Source of the DNA: Nocardia crassostreae
Lineage (GTDB): Bacteria > Actinomycetota > Actinomycetes > Mycobacteriales > Mycobacteriaceae
Assembly: GCF_001613405.1 (NCBI RefSeq)
Contig: NZ_BDCH01000014.1
Span: forward strand, 124,001-188,000
DNA length: 64,000 nucleotides
Direction of reading: 5' to 3'
In this document: piece by piece, positions 51,202 through 60,140 of the stretch
Numbering within the stretch: the first letter of the stretch is position 1
How the letters are laid out: every line of letters starts with the position of its first letter
The notes under the pieces: model-generated
Databases searched by the model: none
Told to the model about the DNA's origin: nothing
Seen by the model: only the letters and a program-made list of their open reading frames with translations
Program-made: the position numbers and the translations under genes

Positions 51202-51237
51202 TTGTGCAACACTTGTTTTAAAACAGATGTTGCACAA
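51202..51237. promoter_or_regulatory. 36-bp near-perfect palindrome (TetR operator)
   Basis: The left arm (51202-51219) begins TTGTGCAACA and the right arm (51220-51237) ends TGTTGCACAA. 16 of 18 arm positions match, with a TTTTAAAA centre. It spans the gap between the divergent TetR and flavin oxidase starts (18 bp to the former, 11 bp to the latter). Confidence 0.8.
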
Positions 51238-51248
51238 AGGGATCGGCC

Positions 51249-52556
51249 ATGGAACAGACGACCGTCGTGATTGTCGGCGCCGGATTCGCTGGACTCAGCG
51301 CGGCGCGTGTCCTACGGCGACGCGGAATCGACGTGCTGGTGCTGGAAGCGGCCGGGCGGGTCGGCGGCCGGGCGCTCACCGAGGTGTCGGACGCGGGGAC
51401 GGCCGTCGACCTGGGCGGGCAGTGGCTCGGGCGCGATCACACCCGAATATCTGCGCTCGCAAGCGAATTCGGGATGACCCTGTTTCCGACGTATACCAAC
51501 GGCAGAACCCTCATCGTCGATGGCGTCCGCCGGATCGAGACCATGTCGCTGACCGTCGCCGCGGCGGGACTGGCGCTGCTGCGGCTGGAATCGATGGCTC
51601 GCACCGGCGGCGGATCGGACCGGATCACCGTGGCCCACTGGGTGTCTCGCGTCCCCGGCAAGCGCGCCCGGCGGCTGCTCGAGGTGGTGCTGTCCGAGTC
51701 GCTGGCCACCGACCTGGATCAGGTCTCGGTGCGGGCGTTGACCACGGGAATCAAGTCCGCGGGTGGCCTGCGGGTCATGCTCGGCACGGCGGGCGGCGCA
51801 CAGGATTCCCTGGTGTCCGGCGGTGCGGGTGGCCTCGCGCGGGCAATGGCCGACGAGCTCGGATCCGTCGTACACCTGAACCGCCCTGTCACTGCCATCA
51901 CGCGCACCGCCGACGGCGTCACGATCGACACCCCCACCGGATCGGTCCGTGCGCGGCGGGTGATCGTCACGGCACCGCCGCCGGTGGCCGCGGGCATCCG
52001 GCACACCCCTCCGCTGCCCCCGGGACGCGGTGCCGCGGAACGCAATACGGTGATGGGCACCATGTACAAGGCGATCGCCGTGTACGACGCACCCTTCTGG
52101 CGGGCGGACGGTCTCAGCGGCGAGATCGTCTCCCTGGACGGCGCGGTGCCCGCCGCGTTCGATATCTCCCCGCCCGGCGGGCCCGGCCACCTGGGTGTCC
52201 TCATCCCCGGCCGCGCCGCACGCGCTCTCGACCGCCTCACTCCTGCCGAACGCCGCGACACGGTACTGAGCGCCCTGTCCCGCCACCTCGGCCCCGGAGC
52301 CATGAATCCCCTGAGCTGGCACGAGAAGTCCTGGCATCTGGACCCGTACGTCGGCGGCGGCTACTCCGCACTACCGAAGCCGGGCCACCTGTCCACGCTC
52401 ACCGACGCGGCAATCCCCACCGGTCCGATCCACTGGGCGGGCACCGAAACCGCGCCACGCTGGACGGGCTACTTCGAAGGCGCGGTGCGCTCCGGTGAGC
52501 ACGCCGCCCAACAGGTCGCCGCCGCACTGCCGCGGATGCTCACCACCACTGCGTGA
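51249..52556 (+). CDS. Flavin-containing monoamine oxidase
   Basis: The 435-residue flavoprotein begins TVVIVGAGFAGLSAARVLRR (FAD fold GxGxxG) and LEAAGRVGGRALTE. The middle has DLGGQWLGRDHTRI, and the C-terminal FAD motif is GPIHWAGTETAPRWTGYFEGAV. It oxidises an amine (or a related C-N bond) with oxygen, giving aldehyde, ammonia and peroxide; the substrate is not evident. It is intact, unlike its paralogue at 41651-43039. The last 17 bp overlap the convergent acyltransferase gene. It is controlled from the palindrome just upstream. Confidence 0.85.
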   Translation: MEQTTVVIVGAGFAGLSAARVLRRRGIDVLVLEAAGRVGGRALTEVSDAGTAVDLGGQWLGRDHTRISALASEFGMTLFPTYTNGRTLIVDGVRRIETMSLTVAAAGLALLRLESMARTGGGSDRITVAHWVSRVPGKRARRLLEVVLSESLATDLDQVSVRALTTGIKSAGGLRVMLGTAGGAQDSLVSGGAGGLARAMADELGSVVHLNRPVTAITRTADGVTIDTPTGSVRARRVIVTAPPPVAAGIRHTPPLPPGRGAAERNTVMGTMYKAIAVYDAPFWRADGLSGEIVSLDGAVPAAFDISPPGGPGHLGVLIPGRAARALDRLTPAERRDTVLSALSRHLGPGAMNPLSWHEKSWHLDPYVGGGYSALPKPGHLSTLTDAAIPTGPIHWAGTETAPRWTGYFEGAVRSGEHAAQQVAAALPRMLTTTA

Positions 52557-54685
52557 CGGCGGCGATCTGGCGGCCCAGTTCGGGAGCAAGCGAGCGGACG
52601 TAGCTGGCGGTGAGGTGGTGTTCGTCGCGGTAGATGAGGACATTGCCTTCGGCGACACGGCAACGGTCCGTGCGGCATACGGCGTTGTTCACATCGAGGG
52701 GGAAGATGTTCGCGAAGGCGGCGGCTGGTTCCTCGGCGGGGTCGCGGGGATCGAGGGCGACGGTGCGGGGGATGCCGCAGCTGTCGGGGGTGGTGCCGCG
52801 CTGGGCCAGGCAGTCGACGGCCCGGTAGAAGACGCCGCCGTGGCGCAGGCGTGGAGTGTCGCGTAGCGCAAGCACTTTGAGGCCGCGCTCGGCCAGTGCC
52901 GACCATACATCCAGGAATTCCGCCGGAACCTCGTCGCCGTCGGAGTACGGGCGGAAACGCGTGGAGACGGTGAACACCCAGTCGGGGCGATCCTGCGCGA
53001 GCCGGTCGAGGACCTCCTCGGACCATTCGCGGCATTCCGGGAACGGTTCGTCGGAGTAGGCGGGCTGGTCGACGAGGGTGAGCGGGCAGTTCTCCTTCAA
53101 GAATGTGACCACGCGGAACCCGTAGTCGCGGGACAGGAGTTCCAGCGCGGGAATCCACTGCTCGGAATGCGAGCCGCCGACCACCGCGATGACGCGGCCC
53201 GCGGTCGCATCACCGTAGGTGCAGGTGCGCACCTCCCGGTCCGGTGTGATGCAGCCGTCGCGCGTGGGCGCGGGCGCATCGGCGAAACCCTCGAACAGTG
53301 GGGGCCGCAGGGGTTCCGGTGCGGGATCGATCCCGTCGATCAGGGCCGTCGCCCCCGGATACCGGTTCGGCACGAGCACCTGCGGCGGGTGCGGGGGATT
53401 GGTCATGGCGGCCACCTGCCAGCCCGATGCCGACACCAGCACGCCCACACCGGCCGCCACCGCCAAGGCGGCCGCACCGCGGCGATTCCACGGCCGCGCC
53501 GGAGCGTCCGCTCGCCTGCGCAACGGGGTCTCGATCAGCCGCGTCGTCGCCAGCGCCAGGACCAGGGAAACCGCGATCACCAGCAGTCCGTCCCCGAATC
53601 CCGCATGCTCGCGGCCGGTTTCGGCGAGATAGAAGATCAGAATCGGCCAGTGCCACAGATATAGCGGATAGGCGATGGCGCCGAGCTCGGTGCACACCCG
53701 GCCCGCCAGCAGGCGATTCGCCCAGGGCCGCTCGGCGGCGGCCACGCCCAGCCCGGACAGGATGAGCAGCATGGTCGCGGTGACCGGGAACAGCGCCGCC
53801 GGGCCGGGAAACTGGGCGGCGCCATCGAAGAGCACGCCGCAGGCGAGCACCATCCCGAGCCCCAGAGCGCCTGCCGCCCAACGGCTCCAGGCGGGAATCG
53901 GAATCCACGGCACCGCCACCGCCAGCGCCGCCCCGGCCAACAGTTCCCACGCCCGCGCCGCGCTGTCGTAGTACGTCCACGCCTGATGCTGCGCCGCCCC
54001 GGCGGCCGCATACCGGAACGAGACGACAGCCCCGAGCGTCAGCAGCATGAACAATCCCATGCGATGGCGATCCGAGGACGCCCGCACCCGGGCCCACAGG
54101 GCGATCACCGCCAGAATCACCAGATAGAACTGCCCCTGCACCGCCATCGACCACAAATGCTGCAGCGGGCTGATCGACGGATCCGGCGCCGCGTAATCCA
54201 GTTCGGCGATCGCCAGATACCAGTTCTGGAAATAGAACCCCGACGCGAGCAACTGCGCCGAGATATCACCCCACTGCGTATAAGGCCGCAGAACCACGGT
54301 CGCCACGGCGATCGCCGCCAGCACGACCGTCAGCGCGGGCAGCAATCGCCGCCCGGTCCGCCGCAATACCGCCCCGACCCCGGCCCGCCCCGTTCGCTCC
54401 GTGCGCCGCAACAGCATCCCCGTGAAGAAGAATCCGGATAGCACCAGGAACACGTCCACGCCACACGTGAAACGCCACCACCAGCGCGATCGCCACTCCG
54501 CGCAAACCATCCAGATCCCGCCGGTACGTCTCCCGAGACGCACTCTCCGGCAATCGATCCCGAGCATCCGACCCGGCGGACGCCACTGGCCCCGGGATAC
54601 CAACGCGCAACAGAACTCCCACGAACGACAACGATCCTGCCCGACCACGACAACGGGTGCGCCGCACCACACTCCGCCATAACAT
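52540..54685 (-). pseudogene. OafA/YrhL-type acyltransferase with SGNH domain (small deletion)
   Basis: This membrane acyltransferase (acyltransferase_3 with a C-terminal SGNH hydrolase domain, as in OafA-like peptidoglycan or glycan modifiers) starts YRRDLDGLRGVAIALVVAFHV in one frame. It continues GVDVFLVLSGFFFTGMLLRR in the next, with ten or so helices, then VIAVVGGSHSEQWIPALELL (SGNH block I) and DEHHLTASYVRSLAPEL (block with catalytic His). At about 54459-54464 roughly 20 bp are missing, so the FGRVSGG-type residues of the first loop are lost and the frame changes. The start is uncertain (ATG 54685 or a GTG near 54590). Repaired length is about 690 residues. Confidence 0.72.
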
Positions 54686-54813
54686 GCCCGAGTGCTTGTG
54701 CTGGAAGCAAACTCACGCCATGCCGCGCGGCTCGGCGGCATGGGCGGGGTGTGCCTGCCGTCTGCGTTGTCCCTGTCGGGCGTGCGGCGGACGGCGGGGG
54801 TTACCGTGAAGGG

Positions 54814-55416
54814 ATGAGCATCGCCCCGCGTCGGCTGCCTCGGCAGCGACGGTCTCGCGAGACGGTGAGCATTCTCGTGGAGGCTGCCGCCCAGGTGTTC
54901 TCGCGGGAGGGGCTCGCGGCGACGACCAATCGGATCGCCGAGCGGGCCGGGGTCTCGATCGGCACGCTCTACCAGTATTTTCCGGATAAGTACGCGGTGT
55001 TGCGGGCGGTGGCGGAGCGCCATGTGAGCGAGGCCGGAACCCGGCTCGGGGAGGTGTTCGCCGAACTGCGGCGGACCGAGCCGCCGTTCGAGGAGGCGAT
55101 GGCCGCGATCGTCGAGGTCGTCGTGGATCTGCATCGCGACCGGCCGGTGCTGCACGGGTTGATGCACCGGCTGGCGCCACGGGATGCGCGGGACCTGGCG
55201 GCGATGCGGGCGTTCGAGGACCACCTGGCCGAGGAGATCACCTACCACCTGGTGCGGTGCGGGCGCGGGGGAGCGGATCCGGCGCTCGCGGCGCGGACCG
55301 TGGTGCACGGCGTCGACAGTCACCTGCACCGGGTGCTCGTGTACGGGTCGGTCGATGCGCGGCAGGTCACGGAGTTGGTGTACCGGTTGCTCGGGGAGTC
55401 GGGCGGGCGGAGTTGA
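54814..55416 (+). CDS. TetR-family regulator
   Basis: The 200-residue protein has RRSRETVSILVEAAAQVFSREGLAATTNRIAERAGVSIGTLYQYFPDKYAVLRAV (about residues 12-66), a canonical TetR HTH. Its C-terminal domain has HRDRPVLHGLMHRLAPRDARDL. ATG 54814 is used as the similarity begins there; the frame from 54751 would add a weak leader. The 3' end overlaps the convergent alpha/beta hydrolase by 50 bp. Target genes are not clear. Confidence 0.85.
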   Translation: MSIAPRRLPRQRRSRETVSILVEAAAQVFSREGLAATTNRIAERAGVSIGTLYQYFPDKYAVLRAVAERHVSEAGTRLGEVFAELRRTEPPFEEAMAAIVEVVVDLHRDRPVLHGLMHRLAPRDARDLAAMRAFEDHLAEEITYHLVRCGRGGADPALAARTVVHGVDSHLHRVLVYGSVDARQVTELVYRLLGESGGRS

Positions 55417-56309
55417 CGATTCGGCGCAGGGTGTCGGCCAATCGGGTTACTCCCGGTTCCTCGATCGGGAAGTGACCGCAGCCCTCGAGGAGGACGAGTT
55501 CGGTTGGCGCGCCGATGCGTTCGAGGAATCGGATGCTCAGCTCCGGGGGAGTCCAGCGATCGGCCGCCGGATGAACCAAGGTCACCGGGGTGGTGGTGAA
55601 GGTCTCGGGCGGGGTGTGCCGGAAGCAGAGGAAATCCGCCAGCAAGCCGAGCGGCACGTGTGCGCCGCCGCCCTTCGGGTCCGTGGCGCACAGCCGGGAC
55701 AGCGCCGGGTCCAGGCTCATATTGCCCATGTCGACCAGCCATCGGATCGGGACGCGGATATTGCCGAGCAGCGGTTCCAGCGAGCGCAGCAGGGCGGGCG
55801 CGCGGGCTCCGGTGAACGACCAGCGCGCGGCGGCGCGCCGGGCGGCGGGGTCGGCGGGATCGAGCAGGCAGGTCGCCACCACATGGGCCGCCGCGCCCGT
55901 GCGGGCCGCCGCCTTGTAGGCCAGCATTCCGTCCACGCTCGCGCCGAACAGCACGAGCGGCCGGTCATCAGATTCGGTTTCGGCGCTGACGAATTCGCAG
56001 AGCAGATCGACCCAGTCGCGGTAGCGGACCGATCCCGGGCGCGGTTCGACGGTGTCGCCGTACAGCGGTAGATCGATGGCGAGCACTTCCGCGCCCGCGC
56101 GTGCGCTCGAGGCGGCGAGGGGCCACAGCAGCCCGGCGTGCCCACCCGCGCCGTGGATGGCGAGGACGCGCACCGGGGCCTCCGGCGCGAGAGCCCGCGC
56201 CACATGCACCCGGCGGGTCTGCCACTCCCACCACGTCGATGTGGGTTCGGGCGGTGGCTCGGGACAGTGGTGGGCGGGCAGGAACTTCAGGTAACGGAGG
56301 TAATCCACG
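55367..56309 (-). CDS. Alpha/beta hydrolase
   Basis: The protein of about 313 residues has the canonical fold: VRVLAIHGAGGHAGLLWPLA (oxyanion region HGxG), the nucleophile elbow LFGASVDGMLAYKAA (GASVDG), and VTLVHPAADRWTPPELS then LEGCGHFPIEEPG (catalytic Asp and His). The cap region holds a Pro/Arg-rich stretch. GTG 56309 (VDYLRYLKFLP) is the likely start. Substrate unknown; lipases and haloalkane-dehalogenase-like enzymes share these motifs. Confidence 0.8.
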
Positions 56310-56450
56310 CACTCAGCGTCGCGGTGCGCGGGCCCGCTGCCAACTCGCATTCCGCGTCCGCGAAGGCTCCTGAACGATGGCTTCTGAGCTGCGGGAACGG
56401 GTATCGCGGTGCGAGCGCTCTCGGCGTTGCTCAGATTTCTCTAAAAACGA

Positions 56451-56466
56451 GTAACCGATGTGTTAC
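56451..56466. promoter_or_regulatory. Inverted repeat operator before ArsR gene
   Basis: GTAACCGATGTGTTAC has perfect 5-bp arms (GTAAC/GTTAC) and lies 10-25 bp before the GTG at 56476. It covers the ATG at 56458, which argues that 56476 is the real start and that the regulator binds here. Confidence 0.6.
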
Positions 56467-56475
56467 GCTTTTCGG

Positions 56476-56841
56476 GTGGACGAAGCCGCAGCGGCCATCG
56501 CCGATCCGGTCCGCCGGGAAATTCTCACCATGCTCCATCGGGCGCGGCTGACCGCCGGTGAGATCGCCGAGCGGTTCGACATCAGCCGCCCGGCCGTCAG
56601 CCGTCACCTGCGCGTGCTGCGCGAAAGCGGGCTCGTGCACGACGAGTTGGTGGGGCGGCAGCGCTTCTACACCCTCGACGCCGAGCCGCTCCGGGAAATC
56701 GCCGACTGGATAGCCGAATTCGATCGGCGCGCCCCCTGGGAACAGCATCTCGACGCCCTGGAGACCGAGGTCTACCGAACCCGCCGCGAACGCCGCGCCG
56801 GATCCGCGGACACCGAGACCACAAGGGAGAACACCGCATGA
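56476..56841 (+). CDS. ArsR-family regulator
   Basis: The 121-residue winged-helix protein has VDEAAAAIADPVRREILTML and the recognition region GEIAERFDISRPAVSRHLRVLRESGLV, then the wing HDELVGRQRFYTLD. No metal-binding CxC motif is present, so it belongs to the non-metal ArsR group often paired with AHSA1 proteins. Its stop overlaps the AHSA1-like start (ATGA). The inverted repeat just upstream suggests autorepression. Confidence 0.87.
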   Translation: MDEAAAAIADPVRREILTMLHRARLTAGEIAERFDISRPAVSRHLRVLRESGLVHDELVGRQRFYTLDAEPLREIADWIAEFDRRAPWEQHLDALETEVYRTRRERRAGSADTETTRENTA

Positions 56842-57344
56842 CCACCCGCCCCACCGGCCGCATCGAACGCACCGCCACCGGCCGCGACCTCATTCTCACC
56901 CGCACCTTCCGCGCCCCCATCGACGACGTCTGGGCCAGCGTCACCGAATCCGACCGCACCGCCCGCTGGTACGGCCCCTGGACCGGCGAACCCGGACCGG
57001 GCCGCAATATCAAGGTGCAGATGTTCTTCGAAGAATCACAGCCCTGGCTGGAAATGCGCATCGTCACCTGCGAGCCGCCCCGCCACCTCACCCTCACCGC
57101 CGAGGACGAATACGGCAGCTGGCACCTCGAACTCCTACTGTCCCAGCAGGGCGACACCACCGAACTCCGCTTCATCCACCATCTGGAACCCGAAGCCGAC
57201 GCCTCCAGCGTCGGCCCCGGCTGGGAGTACTACCTCGACATGCTCGTGGCCGCCCGCACCAACACCCCCCACCCCGACTTCGCCGATTACTTCCCCGCCC
57301 TCCAGCCCCACTACGAAGCCGAAAGCGCCGCCGCCTCCGAATAA
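56838..57344 (+). CDS. AHSA1/SRPBCC-domain protein
   Basis: The 168-residue protein has the SRPBCC fold: DLILTRTFRAPIDDVWASVTESDRTARWYGPWTGEPG (about residues 14-50), LEMRIVTCEPPRHLTLT, and LELLLSQQGDTTELRFIHHLE (C-terminal ligand cavity). It is the usual partner of an ArsR regulator of this type, with which it is translationally coupled. Such pairs are thought to sense or bind small hydrophobic molecules. It is intact. Confidence 0.87.
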   Translation: MTTRPTGRIERTATGRDLILTRTFRAPIDDVWASVTESDRTARWYGPWTGEPGPGRNIKVQMFFEESQPWLEMRIVTCEPPRHLTLTAEDEYGSWHLELLLSQQGDTTELRFIHHLEPEADASSVGPGWEYYLDMLVAARTNTPHPDFADYFPALQPHYEAESAAASE

Positions 57345-57378
57345 ACCCACGGGCCACACCCACCTGGTCACTCGATCA

Positions 57379-57429
57379 CCGGGAAGTGGTGGCGGCATTT
57401 CCCGAGTAGCGCCCGCCACCACTTCCCGG
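57379..57429. terminator. Strong hairpin between convergent genes
   Basis: Arms CCGGGAAGTGGTGGCGG (57379-57395) and CCGCCACCACTTCCCGG (57413-57429) pair perfectly over 17 bp with a 17-nt loop. It lies 35 bp after the AHSA1 stop and about 130 bp from the end of the minus-strand gene, and suits a bidirectional terminator. Confidence 0.75.
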
Positions 57430-57557
57430 TCGTGGTCGTTTCACATCGCGACCGGGCGCGGCGTGGATCGGGCGGTGGCGACCGAATTCGGAGTGGGCGC
57501 AATCGAGCGACCCCGCATGGTGGATGGTCGGCCGCGCGGGCGTATCCGCGATGTGGG

Positions 57558-58367
57558 TCAGTGGGCGTGGACCGCGGACAGGCGGGCCGCGCGGATGGCG
57601 TTCCACAAGGGGCGCAAGAGCGCTTCTTGCGCGGCTGCGGCGCTGGCGGAGGTGGGTGCGGCGGCGGGTTCGCGTTCGGCGACGGTCAGGATGGCCGCCA
57701 CCTGGTCCGCGGTATCGAGAATTCGGCGGGCGCGCAGGGGCATGGAATCCGGGTAGCCGTGCCGGGAGTGCGCGGCCAGTTCGTCTTCGATCAGGTCGCG
57801 CGGTGGGGTTCCGCCTGATCCCAAACCGGTTGTCTGCAAGCGTTGCAAGGCGTCGGCGGCGTCGCGCACCGCCTGGCGCATCGAGTACTCCGCTTCACCC
57901 AGCGGCATGTCCGGTTCGACCGCCACCGGGATGGGCGTGGCGTAGACCCGCCATTGCAGGGTCTCGTCGTCGGCCCAGAACGGGACCAGGCCGGTGCCCT
58001 CCAGCCCGGGCGTCCCGATGAACAGCCCTTCCTCGGCTTCGGTTGCGGCGGCGGCGAATTCGGTTCCCACCGGCAGGCCGCGCACATCGCCCGGCACCGG
58101 CAGCACCAGGCGGATCTGCGCACCGGGCGCATTCGAGGCTTCCCGGATCACCTTGAGCAGCACCATGACTCCGGCCCCGGTAGCGCTGTCGGCGACCTCG
58201 TCGGAGGCCCACGGCAATCCGGTGTGTCCCCCGGTGACCGGATCCCCGGCCGCGACCGTCTGCGATGGCGCCCACACCCGCAGGGCATCCAATACGTCGT
58301 CGGGTGCGCTGCGACCCGCCAGCCAGAAGCCGGCCCAGACCGTCAGCGTGGCGCTCGGGGAACTCAT
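57558..58367 (-). CDS. Conserved actinobacterial protein of unknown function
   Basis: The 269-residue soluble protein starts MSSPSATLTVWAGFWLAGRSAPDDVLDALRVWAP. It continues VADSATGAGVMVLLKVIREA, IRLVLPVPGDVRGLPVGTEF and the end AAAAQEALLRPLWNAIRAARL. The layout is typical of a conserved mycolata protein, but no catalytic motif is visible and I cannot name a function. ATG 58367 is the start; the longer frame to 58994 lies antisense to the next gene's region. It is followed by a strong hairpin at 57379. Confidence 0.7.
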   Translation of the reverse strand: MSSPSATLTVWAGFWLAGRSAPDDVLDALRVWAPSQTVAAGDPVTGGHTGLPWASDEVADSATGAGVMVLLKVIREASNAPGAQIRLVLPVPGDVRGLPVGTEFAAAATEAEEGLFIGTPGLEGTGLVPFWADDETLQWRVYATPIPVAVEPDMPLGEAEYSMRQAVRDAADALQRLQTTGLGSGGTPPRDLIEDELAAHSRHGYPDSMPLRARRILDTADQVAAILTVAEREPAAAPTSASAAAAQEALLRPLWNAIRAARLSAVHAH

Positions 58368-58564
58368 GTTCAACAGGATAACTGGCTGGCAGCTAAGGCT
58401 CCGGGACGAATCGATCAGCCATTCGACCGGCGTGAACCCCGGCGGCGATGCCGGATGCGGCGGCGACGATGAATACGGTGGCGGCCACGGTATGCCGCTC
58501 GGTCGTATCGGGAACCCGCCGACTTGGAGCGGATCCCTTCGGTGGTGAGGGAATTCGTGCCGGG

Positions 58565-59392
58565 CTACTGCGGCTCGGTGACGAAGTCGATCAGCCGCTC
58601 GACAGCGCCGATGAGTGGGGTCTCGAGATCGCGGAAGGAGTTGACGCCGTTGTACACCCGGCGCCAGCCGTCTTGCGATGTGCCCCAGCGCAGGCGGCGG
58701 CAGATGCCCGTCTTCCAGTCCTCGCCGCGGGGGACCTCGGGCCAGGTGGTGATGCCGACCGCGGCGGGGCGCACCGCCTGCCAGACGTCGATGTAGGGGT
58801 GACCGGTGACCAGGACGTGGGGTCCCAGTCCGGTGGTGAGGCTGGTCTCCTTCGAGCCGGTGACCAGGTGGTCGACCAGGACGCCGACGCGGCGGCCGGG
58901 GCCGGGCTCGAACTCGGCGAGCCGGGCCGCGAGGTGGTCGAGGCCCTCGAGCTGCTCGACGACCACGCCCTCGACGCGCAGGTCGTGACCCCACACCCGC
59001 TCGACGAGGGCGGCATCGTGGACGCCCTCCACCCAGATGCGGCTGCCCCGAGCGACCCGGGCGCGCAGGCCCTCGACCCGGGTCGAGCCCGAGGCGGACT
59101 TGGTCGGCTGCCTGGGTGCGGCCGCGGCGGGCTTGACCAGGGTGACCGGCTGTCCGTCGATGAGAAAAGCCGCCTCCCGCAAAGCGAACAACCGCACTCG
59201 CCCGTGCCGGTCCTCGAGCTTCACGAACTCGCCGTCATAACTACGATCGAAACCCACCACGGCGCCGCAGAATCCGCTGGCCGTGTCTTCCGCGACGAGA
59301 TCCCGCTCGGCCACCACCTTCGGTATCTCACGCTTCCGGTTCCGGGCATGCCCGGAAAAGATGTCGCCGCCATAGATGTCACGCCCACTCAC
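58565..59392 (-). CDS. DUF3097 protein
   Basis: The protein of about 275 residues starts VSGRDIYGGDIFSGHARNRKREIPKV. The DUF3097 core follows: FCGAVVGFDRSYDGEFVKLEDRHGRVRLF, RIWVEGVHDAALVERVWG, VVVEQLEGLDHLAA, VGVLVDHLVTGSKE and the end TSQDGWRRVYNGVNSFRDLETPLIGAVERLI. It is a common, intact actinobacterial protein of unknown function. GTG 59392 is chosen because similarity begins there; ATG 59449 is an alternative. The 197 bp between its end and the previous gene's start has no supported gene. Confidence 0.85.
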   Translation of the reverse strand: MSGRDIYGGDIFSGHARNRKREIPKVVAERDLVAEDTASGFCGAVVGFDRSYDGEFVKLEDRHGRVRLFALREAAFLIDGQPVTLVKPAAAAPRQPTKSASGSTRVEGLRARVARGSRIWVEGVHDAALVERVWGHDLRVEGVVVEQLEGLDHLAARLAEFEPGPGRRVGVLVDHLVTGSKETSLTTGLGPHVLVTGHPYIDVWQAVRPAAVGITTWPEVPRGEDWKTGICRRLRWGTSQDGWRRVYNGVNSFRDLETPLIGAVERLIDFVTEPQ

Positions 59393-59681
59393 CCCGACGA
59401 AGGTACCGGCCGCGGCCCCAGCCGACCCGTGCGACGCGGCCAACGCCATGAGATTCCCGTAACCATCGCCAATTCGGCCACCACTGGCAATGCGGCCGCT
59501 GGTGCGGGTCACCGCGGCCGGGCGAGTCCCCGCCGCACATGGACACCGGTCACAGTGGATGCCCGCAGCTTGGGCCGCTGTCGGAGAACTGTGTCGCCGT
59601 TGGAGAGGCCGCCGATATCGGTTGCGGCGGGGCAAGGCCGATCTTCGGCCTGGTTGCGGGGGAACGACTACTGTTGATGTC

Positions 59682-60113
59682 GTGGCCGCAATCATTTGGC
59701 TGGTCGCGGGGATTCTCCTCGCGGCGGCGGAGATGCTCGTCGGTGATCTCACGCTGCTCATGCTCGGTAGTGCCGCGCTCGTCACGGCGGGGTGGAGCGG
59801 GTTGACGGGGACCGGATTGGTGGTGGATGCCATCGTGTTCGGTATTACGTCGGCCGCGTTGATACTGCTCGTGCGGCCGGTGCTGTTGCGGCGGTATGCG
59901 ACTCCGCCCCCGACGCCGACCAATGTGGCTGCGCTGCAAGGCAAGACGGCGAAGGTGCTGGAGACGGTCGACGAGAACGGCGGGCGGGTGAAGCTGGACG
60001 GTGAGGTGTGGAGTGCCCGGCCGTTCGATTCGGGGGAGAGTTATCCGGAGGGCGCCACCGTCTATGTCATGCGGATCGACGGCGCGCATGCCGTTGTGTG
60101 GAAAGGCCCGTGA
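59682..60113 (+). CDS. nfeD: NfeD-like protein
   Basis: The 143-residue protein has four hydrophobic stretches (VAAIIWLVAGILLAAAEMLVG, LLMLGSAALVTAGWSGLTG, GLVVDAIVFGITSAALILLV) and a C-terminal OB-fold of the NfeD type: LQGKTAKVLETVDENGGRVKLDGEVWSARPFD, then VYVMRIDGAHAVVWKGP. It is a short NfeD without protease domain. It sits 27 bp before the SPFH/stomatin gene, the classical partner, and both probably organise membrane microdomains. GTG 59682 is chosen because the first helix begins there. The 289 bp upstream has no other supported gene. Confidence 0.85.
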   Translation: MAAIIWLVAGILLAAAEMLVGDLTLLMLGSAALVTAGWSGLTGTGLVVDAIVFGITSAALILLVRPVLLRRYATPPPTPTNVAALQGKTAKVLETVDENGGRVKLDGEVWSARPFDSGESYPEGATVYVMRIDGAHAVVWKGP

Positions 60114-60140
60114 TCGGGTCGTGTCGAAAGGTCCTGAGAT

